DNA of 64,000 nucleotides, taken from Anaspis maculata. Taxonomy: Eukaryota; Arthropoda; Insecta; Coleoptera; Scraptiidae. Positions within the stretch are counted from its first letter, which is position 1. Every line of letters starts with the position of its first letter. Where the stretch lies: the NCBI GenBank assembly GCA_949128115.1, contig OX421966.1, positions 61,625,416 through 61,689,415 on the forward strand, written 5' to 3'. The notes beneath the pieces were generated by a model, which was not told the origin of the DNA, did no database searches, and saw nothing but the letters and a program-made list of their open reading frames with translations. A program made the translations under genes and the position numbers. Of the stretch, positions 32,701-40,300 are shown in pieces.

Positions 32701-33915
32701 CGTTTGAGATGTCTGAGCCATTCGTACCTAGTTCTCTTAGTTTCTTTCGAGATTTCTTTTCTTTTGATTTTCTCGTTTATCTCTTAGATATTCCCCACCC
32801 CCTTCGTCATGGTCCTAATATTAGCTTGGGAGATGATTTTTTATGGGTTTTCCTCAAATTATCATTTTCATCAAAGCTCACTTGGCACACAATCAAGACC
32901 CCCAACTAGCCAGTGTATTTTTTGTTCTTAAGATGATTTTTCCAGTCAAAGTCACAGTAACTGTCACGCAAGCGTGACCATGTTCTGGAGTTTGTTACTT
33001 AGCAGTACGTTTGAATGTTGGACCCGAGGTTGGACCATTCTAGCAGAACTAATCATGTGAACGATTTCAGGTCCGAGCGGTTCGACTCTGCAAATACCGC
33101 AACCAGAGCCGAAGCTGGACCACGATCAGCTGCTGGTGAAGCTGACTTCGATCAAGAACAACGTCGACGCCATCAAAGACCGACCGATGATCGGAAGAAA
33201 CAAAGAACTGTACAGCTTGCTCGATAAAAACTGCGACGAGCTCGAAAACATCATCACCAACGACTACAACGACCTGACCATCCTCAAGCAGAACCTCCGC
33301 GAGGAAGTCAAAATCTACCAGGGCATCCTGGTCAAGTGCATCGAAGCGGAAGAGGCCGTCGTCGACAAGGAGAGGAAGAAAACCATGAAGCGGAACCGGA
33401 TCGTCAAGAAGATGGACGTGATCAAGAACAGCAGCGATTTCGCCAACAGCAAGGTCCTCCAAGCGACTGTGGTTCGACTGGAAGAGGAGCTGGCCAGGCT
33501 GGAAGGCACGCTCAAACCGAGCAAAAGCTTGGACATCCTGGTGAACCTGGACGACGATCAGGAACAAGGCGCTGCTGCGGCGCCGATCAACGTGAACATC
33601 GGCGCGGCCAAAAAGTTCCAGAGCTTGGACAATTTGAGCCGGGCGGGTGCCGCCACAGACGACATCATAACCAGCCTCAACGAGATCCAGAGCATCAGAC
33701 GGAACGTGGAGGGTTTACAAAAAGATATACTGGACTTTTCTGGGGCGAGGAACTGCAAAAAATACTGCTACCTGGACGATACGCTGTTGCGGAGCGTGCA
33801 GAGGCTCGACAAGATCGACGACAGGAACGACGAAAGTCTGGCGCTGAGAAAGAAACAGGTCCTCAAGTACATCTACGATCTCCTGCACGAGCTGGAGCAA
33901 AGAGTCACCGTGTAG
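17758..33915 (+). CDS. Myristoyl-type BAG-domain protein with a 15 kb intron (gene 6)
   Basis: Exons 17758-17845, 17910-18008 and 33071-33915 join in frame (both junctions phase 1) to 343 aa. Introns are 64 nt (GTAGTA..TTGCAG) and 15,062 nt (GTTCGT..ATTTCAG). The N-terminus MGNCIDLFC carries a myristoylation Gly and nearby Cys residues. Residues 12-85 are Pro/Gly/Arg-rich. Residues ~89-158 form a charged helical segment that faintly resembles a degenerate BAG bundle (ELYSLLDKNCDELENI, EEVKIYQGILVKCIE). Residues ~165-205 are a coiled-coil-like stretch. A clear BAG domain ends the protein (~268-343), with DILDFSG, KKYCYLDDTLL, QRLDKI and LKYIYDLLHELE. AATAAA lies at 33948. The long intron holds the TTCGA array, a large foldback and a LINE; additional exons in it cannot be excluded. 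Hsp70 regulation at a membrane is inferred. Confidence 0.78.
18120..19550 (+). other. T-rich intron segment with TCAAGGTCA motifs
   Basis: Low-complexity pyrimidine-rich sequence at the start of the big gene 6 intron. Three exact TCAAGGTCA copies lie at 18814-18822, 18971-18979 and 19346-19354, plus near-matches. This is the extended half-site bound by FTZ-F1/SF-1-type nuclear receptors. The segment grades into the TTCGA array, so the motifs may be repeat-derived. Confidence 0.4.
19550..24130. repeat. TTCGA-based degenerate tandem array
   Basis: Irregular units of roughly 75-95 bp are built from CGAAGTACTTCGACTT, ATCTCGAAATTTCGACATTG and AAACTCGAAAAATTTCGAC. Dozens of copies are heavily diverged, with no coding capacity; the short open frames crossing it are by-products. 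It is interrupted at ~21000-21345 by unrelated sequence. Confidence 0.85.
21001..21345. mobile_element. Unclassified insertion in the TTCGA array
   Basis: The repeat pattern stops at an (ATA/AAT)n run near 21003 and resumes near 21360. The inserted text starts AATCTTTTTATTAATACATG, resembling the (AAT)n...CTTTATT ends of other inserts near 38766 and 46679. It looks like the 3' end of a short retroelement, but this is not proven. Confidence 0.4.
24258..24370. mobile_element. 113-bp palindromic MITE-like element
   Basis: GTGTGATCAATTGAATTCCT at 24258-24277 is the exact reverse complement of 24351-24370. Less exact pairing (GAGGCAGG with CCTGCCT) continues inward. Confidence 0.7.
25386..25622 (-). 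pseudogene. CXC-like Cys-rich tail of a transposon protein
   Basis: The 78-aa frame has W-G-W-rich text followed by a dense cysteine module: CRC, C, CGC, KCTKFCHHCGG, CSD. It resembles CXC-type tails that end many uncharacterised arthropod proteins linked to mobile DNA. The frame is closed upstream, so this is probably a relic of a larger protein. Its position in the core of a foldback element supports a transposon origin. The family name is not certain. Confidence 0.4.
25699..25714 (+). repeat. Target site duplication, 3' side of the LINE
   Basis: TTTTTCAATTATTATA here is repeated exactly at 31106-31121, bracketing the retrotransposon. Confidence 0.85.
25990..29442 (-). CDS. LINE ORF2: endonuclease / reverse transcriptase
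   Basis: About 1150 codons. An APE-type endonuclease spans residues ~40-290 (NIIFWNVNGI, catalytic GDFNARIG at ~184 and SDHFP at ~284). The reverse transcriptase spans ~550-795 (QSGFRRARS, DFRSAFD, QGDPLSPLFF and catalytic YADD at ~748-751). A C-terminal C-x2-C-x7-H-x4-C knuckle follows (CPFC...HDLFHLFCTC). The domains nick target DNA and prime reverse transcription. The first ATG is near 29424, since the frame-opening codon at 29442 is TTG. The frame is open all the way up to the ORF1 stop codon at 29482-29484, so ORF2 could be made by stop readthrough. The intervening text includes PPKKRK, a basic nuclear-localisation-like motif. Confidence 0.93.
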   Translation of the reverse strand: MKNAPHMNINTPENYHHNTSPLISNEVEQPFSYTLRPVTSNIIFWNVNGIKNVLNLDSSDMDFILNFDIVAFVETWIYKESFIFCQQKLDNDFAAVFSYAKKSTGVGRPSGGISVLINKKKFPSFSILDNKEYWIIILVHDNEYMFVLGIFYFPPSLNCETSAELLEEALQRVTDRDVPVFLTGDFNARIGYGNQMEEGTMEGNGFSNSRTTADKTHNQRGKEFLDILTGRGFFVLNGRSPSDSPAGYTFVSKNGKSVVDLCWSNMEGQILLQDFLVTDKLFNSDHFPCCVSLSHGSRWQAPLISSKGDPVENYSVKFIWREDFKGRYVAALNSINIIQNSSVEEHRNTFIENVRNAACNSGMLKVTHRGTRTSNNSHSKPWFDRPCREAKKTAKTKLKLCKKNGFQDSFLSEYIDAKKSFKTTVQISKNNYYSSRRQALSNVKDASEFWRTVRSFNRTPRVNPIAPSVWQTHMASLYFRPNSPIDTFFDASHPFLDDPITLSELNVCLSHLKNGKASGPDMISNEFLKALPLEHRRSLLLLFNDIINREFIPTGWNDCIFSMIYKKGNTQDPVNYRRIALCNTIPKLFSQIFFLRLNAWAEEKELIPESQSGFRRARSCIDNIFVLTSIIQLHLRLRKRKVYVCFIDFRSAFDSVEHSLLWEKLYLLGISGKFVRVFSRAYGDAFVRVRTGAGLTDKIRITTGVLQGDPLSPLFFSLFIGELESYMRGLGFGGLNIDGIVDVIALMYADDIAIFADSPVDLQNKLKAIEQFSARLHLTVNTDKTKVMIFSKGPPQYNDNYFYGSQKLEIVSKFTYLGVPFSSSGLFLKAQGHFNSKATVAIGSVFKILTGGKSDSWQTKIKLFQSLVKTTLLYASEVWSLRHIENLEKVQVKFIKSLLHLPATTPNSFVRFEADLNHMELDVIKSSLRWWYKVQKMPSSRLPKLCLNRLKNLDSSPTNNIKYNWFTQFRNLLQNNNITHLLNNDSLFTQSDITEILDICTLHLKTKDKNNAITSPYSRIYRSILSNTVHSMNHNHYLALHIPINRIRLISQIKLGYHAKLRLYINKTKLVIDQDEPCPFCNTGLVHDLFHLFCTCPILAQPRSHWLLGQLTGITYENFHSIFTNLDKEKINNIYNFVSAVTKFAALIEE
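29482..30789 (-). CDS. LINE ORF1: gag-like nucleic-acid-binding protein
   Basis: 435 aa from ATG 30789 to TAG. The N-terminus is acidic; residues ~110-145 are coiled-coil-like and rich in charged residues. The C-terminus (~353-415) holds a C-x2-C-x4-H-x4-C knuckle (CFKC...H...C), a C-x2-C-x3-H-x4-C knuckle (CHRC...H...C) and a third Cys/His cluster. This layout matches gag-like ORF1 proteins that coat LINE RNA. The terminal TAG is followed by CAA TCA and then in-frame ORF2. Confidence 0.9.
   Translation of the reverse strand: MKSPPPKRFRSVKSSPDLTKVGLSDEESETNMEDYTSADEHVDEERDERGEEEDAADLLKALAVIRAATTKEEKGKIIFEKEEQTKTTDAILQIYDVSRKMERRVYRTRIEKMKLIQQNLDLKLKHKMIEQKLELQTTRAQRRQQQPPRQATYAETMKTYPEITSAQVKEALKPWTTPPQTTKSNEVIIKTKDGQDISKRWTQVGKKLKPQDIDGGVKNVIKMSTDKMLIIAKSEQQKNKLIEEINKEQDIEVAEKKPRNPTITLCGLQNEIPLEDIYEDIIKQNEDIARITDEAEIKKKLKYVIAKPCRNQTKKDWTFEAEPEFAKLLLKKQTIVINLTNIYIKEQLSVAMCFKCCLFNHVSKYCKQEKETCHRCGGDHRAATCDAQDFDCINCRRSGFPQKQRIHAANDRQCPCYIKHTEILRKNTTYNSASA
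31106..31121 (+). repeat. Target site duplication, 5' side of the LINE
   Basis: Exact copy of the 16 bases at 25699-25714. Confidence 0.85.
32309..33070. other. Last part of the gene 6 intron
   Basis: Mostly unassigned. AATTTTCTCTGGTGA near 32469 pairs with TCACCAGAGAAAAT near 32537, a small imperfect palindrome. No exon was identified before the acceptor at 33070. Confidence 0.4.
33071..33915 (+). CDS. Gene 6 exon 3 (main BAG exon)
   Basis: This exon encodes residues 63-343, including both helical regions and the terminal BAG domain. Its composition is markedly more GC-rich than the flanking introns. The acceptor ACGATTTCAG is clear, and the frame continues without a stop from the splice site to TAG. 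Confidence 0.9.
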
Positions 33916-33947
33916 CTGATAGTTTGTTTTTGTTTTACGATTGTTAC

Positions 33948-33953
33948 AATAAA
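33948..33953 (+). terminator. Poly(A) signal of gene 6
   Basis: AATAAA, 33 bases beyond the TAG stop. The next gene's ATG lies only 110 bp further on. Confidence 0.85.
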
Positions 33954-34063
33954 TATTTTTTCAAGTTGTATATTGCTGCGTGTTCTTTGCAGCGCTTGAA
34001 GAAGCACACAGATAACGTTTTTATGTCGTGAGCGTGGTTTTGTCGTAGTGTAGTTCTCCGAAA

Positions 34064-34354
34064 ATGGATCAGGACCGGAACCCCCGCCAAAACCCTCGTC
34101 GGAGCACTGTAGAGCAACCGAGGGCTGAAGAAGAGGAAGACAATCAAGAAGACAATCCTAATGATTTCGGTGATGAAGAGCATCCGAGGCAGGCACGAGT
34201 CTATCGAGGAACCTTGGACGTAGTGGGTAACTGGGATGAATTCGTACAACATGGTTACGTCGATAGACCGGCTCATCAAGATGATTACGGCGAATGGCAA
34301 CCGTATGATCAAGACGGTTACGAGGAGAGATCGTGCGTTCCTTATTTACCAAAG
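34064..34354 (+). CDS. Gene 7 exon 1
   Basis: 97 codons ending at a phase-0 CCAAAG/GTAAGT donor. The sequence is acidic and Arg/Gln-rich. A WGATAR motif (AGATAA, 34010-34015) lies 49 bp before the ATG. Confidence 0.75.
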
Positions 34355-37300
34355 GTAAGTCCAAATTCAATTCAAACGATGGTGATGAGGGCTCAATTTC
34401 AAGTCGATTATCAGCAAAATCAAAATCTTAACCAAATTCTGATGGCGTTTTCGTTCCAAGTTTTGTCCTCTTTTTGTCACAGACACAGAACTGTTTTATA
34501 GTGCTATTCTGTGAAAAATAACATGCCATGAACGCTCTGTTATGTGAAAATTCGTGTCGGTCATTGGCTGTCGCCCAGGTAATAACAATGTAACAGAGCC
34601 TTTATGGAATGTAATTTTCTAGAGAATTGCACCATCAGGTTTAGAATCGGAAAGGGCTGCAAAACGACGTGAAAGACTTGTGGGAAAGATATGCGAATAA
34701 ACTTCAGGGTGCTAAGAAACATTCTAATCGAGATTTTTGTTTCTTCTCCATTTCTTTCTTTCTATCTCTCGAAATATTTACTCTATAGGATGCAGGAAAT
34801 GCTCCGAGAGTGCCAGAAAAAATATCTGGAAGAAAGATATAGAGGGAGGGTCCTGCAACAGTGCGTGGGGCTTGCCTAGGAGGAGTCCTAGGACCCTTCT
34901 CCTGACCCTCCCCTTATGAGATAGAACAAATCCAATACATGAAATTACTGATTTGAAAAGTTCTACGTCGCGAAATTATTTGTAGCTTTAGTAATAAGTA
35001 TACAGGATGTCCAATTTTTGCGATATACCTAACAAATACAAGATTTTTTTATTGAAATGCCCTACTTTTGATTTCATTACCTCGTTCAGCTTTCCAAGCT
35101 CCATTATAAGTGAATTTATTTCAATTCAATTGCCAGCTGGCCAATTGCCACACTGCCATTTGTGGCAGTGCTACCAACTAAAAATTGAAAATGGTATTTT
35201 TTTGTAATTTAGAGGTTCATTTTGAAAAAATTGTAGGGGGCCTGGTTCTGTGAATACATGGAATAAATAATAATAAGAGTCGAATAGAAGATGAACAACT
35301 TGATGACAAAAAAGTTTTGATGGTTTTTCTCGAGGTTTTTCCGAACTTCATAAATTTCGAAGTGCCATATAGGCCATTTTTTCTCAATGGAATTGACCCC
35401 TTTTTTATTTGCCATTCGATACCTCTTCTCCTTCTCTTCCATTTTTAATGGAGGTACCCCAACCCTAAATTTCATAATTTCCGAGATAATCAATAATTTT
35501 GATGAAAATTACGGTTTACTTGAATTTTTCACGTCGAGCAAGTCAACAACAAAAAAGCCATATAAAGGATAATGATTAAAATTCGATATTGTTGACATGA
35601 TAAACAATAAATGTCATAATGACTCATTTTGCTTGGTTTGATACAACAAGTCTTGTTATTGAACAGTCGCAGTAAATTTCAAGCTGAAGTAAATGCAGTC
35701 CTTTTATCACGAACGGTTTAACATCCAAAAGTCAACATTGGAGGCCTCTTTCTCGGAAGCATTTTGGTATAGAGGTAAGTTTGGTTGAATCGACTAGTTT
35801 TGTTGTCAGGATTATGTGATATTTTTTGTGTACTCATTTCTGGGACACCTGTAGATAATCTCGGAATTTTTGAAATTAGGGCGTAGGGTACCTCAAGTAA
35901 AAATGGAAGAGAAGGAAGAAAGCTATCGAATGGTAAGATGAAATAGGGGCATTCCATTTGAAAAAAAAGACTTGTCATTTGAAAAGTTGCGGAGTTAAAA
36001 AAAAAATTGCGCACATCCTGTGTTTCTAAATCTCAACTTTTTGTCATGAATCATTAATCATTCTTTATTCGACTATTGTTATGCCAATTTCTCATTCCTA
36101 GTATCAAAAAAACAAGGCTTCCACGATGGAAGCCACGTTCAAACTAACATCGATATAACTAAAATTTTCCATTTTTAAGTTTTAACTCGTAGCACTGACA
36201 CAAACTGAAACAAAAATACACTTATACTAGAGCTTAAAAAGCTGAATAAGGTCATGAAGTTAAAAGAGGGCATTTCGTTACAGGACTCTGTATTTAACTA
36301 TGGGGGACCAAGAGGCGGAAATTCAGGCCTCTTAAGGGGTTTCTAATGCGACTAAAAAAGTTGTTGATGAAAATCGGTTTTATTCAATTTTTTTCGTCAA
36401 GTAGGAACTCTTCCAAAAAAAAAGTGTACGGGCATTGCTATCGAATTCTGAGAATTTCCAAAAAAAATTGAAAATTTTTGATTTTGATTTTTGAAAATTC
36501 AAGAACCAGATAGCATCGACAATGCACATTTCTTCAAGGAAGTTGCATGCCAAATTGGAACTCTTTATTTTCAAAAAAAAAGGTACCAAAAATGATTTCT
36601 ATTAATTCACTTTTTCATGTCTACGAAAAATCATTTCTGGAACCTTTTTTTTGGAAATAAAGGGTTCAAATTTGGCAAGAGACTTCCTTGAAGAAAGATG
36701 CATTGTCGATGCTATCTGGTTTTTGAATTTTCAAAAATTAAAATCAAAAATTTTCAAAAAATTTCGAAAATTTCCAAAATTTGATAGCATTGCCCATATA
36801 TTTTCTTTCTGGAAGAGTTTCTTCTTGACGAAAAAAATAAAATGAAACCGATTCCCGTCAACAACTTTTTTAGTCGCATCAGAAGCCCCTTAATTTTTGT
36901 TATCTGTACTGATTTTTGTAAACTCTTTGAAACAAACGAAAATGCATCTTTTTTGAACTCTTTAATGTGTTTTGAAATTTCAATCACCATACAGAGTGAA
37001 TCATAAATTTCAAAAATCCAGTTTCCTTTAAAAACACACGCAGGAAGTTTTTCATGGCAACGAATCGTATTATTTGTTGCTCTACATCAGTTTAGGAACA
37101 TGTGGAACGTTTTTTGAGTGTTTTTGAAAAATTCGGACTTTCAAAATTATGACTCGCTCTGTAGGAAAATTTTTCGTGGAAAATTCACTAGGGATTATTC
37201 CATCAAGCTTCTTGACATCCTACTGACGACGAGAAACAATCACGATGGAACAAATATCGGTCGATATCTCTCATTGTTGAAACGTCAACGTCACCCTGTT

Positions 37301-40300
37301 TCCCCATTACCTACGTTTCACCCTGTAGTAGGTTATATACATTAAAAATCGCAATTGTTTCTGATGATGTTCGAGGGAAAGTCTCCAAGAGGGGGAGGGG
37401 TATAATTTATACGTGAACACCATATACATATATGACCGAAATGTTAAAATTCAGAATTGCAAACCCAATTAAAAAGAGGCCTTCTTTGCAGTGGTATTTT
37501 TATATTAGAGGAGTTTGTGGTGTGGTGGTCAGCGCAGTCGACTACTACTTCAGAGGTCACGGGTTCGATCCCCGCCGGGGACGGATTTTCGCCCCGAAAA
37601 CAAGCTTCTTGGTTTAGTTGGAATGGTTTTTCTCAATTTTTAAACCACCCTCAAACTGGTTCTCAAATTTCTCTCACTGTTAATTGCAGTATTAGAATGT
37701 GGCACTGATCTACAGCCTGGTCCAAGTTATAGTAGCAATAATTCATCATTCGATGGTCGATCGAAAACTAGGTCGACATGCATATTTCAATTATTTCCCA
37801 AAACGCTTCCTAAGAGAAATGCAGCCCTTCAAAGTTCAGTTTTTAAAATCTTTTTTTGCAACAACTCTCGTAATCGAAGCGATTTCGACCAAATTCAGTA
37901 CAAATACTCATGAAATAGATGCCCATCTCTTGACGTAGACAACTTTTAACAAAATTGTCCAGTGGCGTAGATACGGGGGGGGGGGCTGTTTCTTTAACTT
38001 CTCCGCCCGTTCCATTTTCTACGTAACTGAGTATTTTTGAAGAACTATACCTTTCGAATCTCCTGTTCAATTCAGAAAAAAAGTAACTCCTTTCAAATTT
38101 TGATTTGGGCCTTCGTTACGAGATAATTGAATAATTGAGTTAGGTATTAGGTATGATAACAAAAAGAAAGAAGAACCCCGCATGGTCGAAAATTGGATAT
38201 GCCAGTTCATAAAAAAAAAACTCCAACAGTGGTTGGTCGATGGAAAAATAAGTCGGCTTGCATAATTTTATTTTTCTCCAAAACGCTTCTTACGGGAGAT
38301 ACAGCTCTTCAAAGTTTAGTTTTGAGAATCTTTTCCTGGTAATAACTCTCAGATCATTAGAGCGATTTTGACCAAATTTATCCCAAGTACTTATGAAATA
38401 GATTTCCATCACTTGACACAAACAACTTTTGTCAAAAATATCCAGTGGCGTAGAAAATGGGGAGAGGGGGGGGGGAGTGTAACAACACCCTATACCTACG
38501 CCACTGGACAATTTTGGGAAAAATTTGTTTGCGTCAAATGATGAAGATCTATTTTCTAGGTACATATAGCAAGTTTGGTCAAAATCGCTTCAATGATTCA
38601 AGAGTTATTGCAAAAAAAAATTACAACTGAACTTTGAAGGGCTGTATCTCCCGTAGGAAGCGTTTTGGGGAAAAATAAAATCATGCAAGTCGACTTATTT
38701 TTCCATCGACCAACTGGTGGAGTCCTTTTTTATAAACTGAGGTATCCAATTATTTTTTGCCTTTCGAGGAATAATAATAACAATAATAATAATAAATGAT
38801 CTTTATTCCAAGAAAAAAAAATCTTTGGCGTGGCGAAGTCTAGCCGCGAGGCTAATACACTCAACCACGTATAAATATACAAAATAAATTAATATACAGC
38901 GGTAGTATCTCTTCTTATTTTTGTTATCATACCTATCTCGGCCTCCACCAAAATTTCAAGAGCAGATTGAATCTATCACGCTGATAGTTGCTATGCACCA
39001 GCCAATAGAATAGAGAGTTGCTCAGTTACTATGAGAGTGATAAAGTTATCGCGTTGATAAAAGTTTGGTGGAACCCGAGGCTATTAACTCAATTATCTCG
39101 TAAATGGAGCCTCAAATCAAAAATTTACAAGAGAAACATTTTTTTCCGAATCAACCCTTAAAGTACGGCTGGGGTCCATTTTGGACCCCAAAGATCATTT
39201 TTCTGAAATATCTTTCAAAATAATTTTTTCACAGAATCTGTTGTCTCGCTAGTTCAATTATTCCAGTCAACGATTGTTTTAGCGTGTGGAGCATTATTCT
39301 GAGATCTTTTTTTTTATAAGTAGCTGAAACATTGCTTGAGGTCCAAGATCTTTCCCTTGTAGTATTCCAATTTTTTGTGGATATTAAGCCAAAAATACAA
39401 ATAAAAATATTAACTGTCACTTCCAAGTTGAATGTGGTAAGATGCTATTGGAATAATTCATTACCTACCACGATTAGCAAATCATACAGGGTGATTCACC
39501 ACCAAATGGACATAGCCTAAGGGTAAGTCCAGTTTCTCCAGGCGAATCAGGATCTGGCTTTGAAATTCTTCTGACACTGTTTGTTTCGAAGCTACAGGGT
39601 GATTCATGTATTTTGTCGAATTTTTTGACAAGCCGTATCTTCAGAACGACCAAATGGATTGGGCTGCAATTTTGTGGGTTGATTTTTCTATTGATATCTG
39701 ACACATCGCCCTATCAAATAGTTTGAATTTTCCAGGGCCGGCCTTGTAAAAGAAAACCTCAAAGCTTTTTTCAAAAAAAGGCATTCTGTATGCATATTTT
39801 CCGAATTTTATTTCCAAATTCAGAAACTACATCAAACATGCTATTGATATCGCAAAAAAAAAATGCTTGGCACCATTGAGCTGTCAGGAAAATTTTGACA
39901 ATCATAATGATTTTTGAGGTTAGGATTTTTTGTAAATTAATATTTTCAAATATTTGCAAATGATCTATTATGGCCTTGAGTTTCAGCCGTTTTGTCATAA
40001 AAACAAAAATGACATTTTTCTCGTTTTCTCAGAAGTAGTTAACAAAAAATTTCATCAGAATTTTCAAAATTTTTCTGATACGTTCTTCAATTTCAGCTAA
40101 ATTCGGGGTAGAAGTGAAGCTGAGGGGCGTATCAAAAATTTTTTGAAAATTCTGATGAAATTTTTTGTTACTTCTGAGAAAACGAGAAAAATGTCATTTT
40201 TATTTTCATGACGAAACGGTCAAAATTCAAGGCCATAATAAATCATTTGTGAATATTTTAAAATATCAATTTACAAAAATTCCCAACTTCGAAAATCATC

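Noticed and set aside
33067..34031. Minus-strand 166-aa and alternative plus-strand 231-aa frames over gene 6 exon 3
   Set aside because: They overlap the BAG frame, which has the domain match and in-phase splicing.
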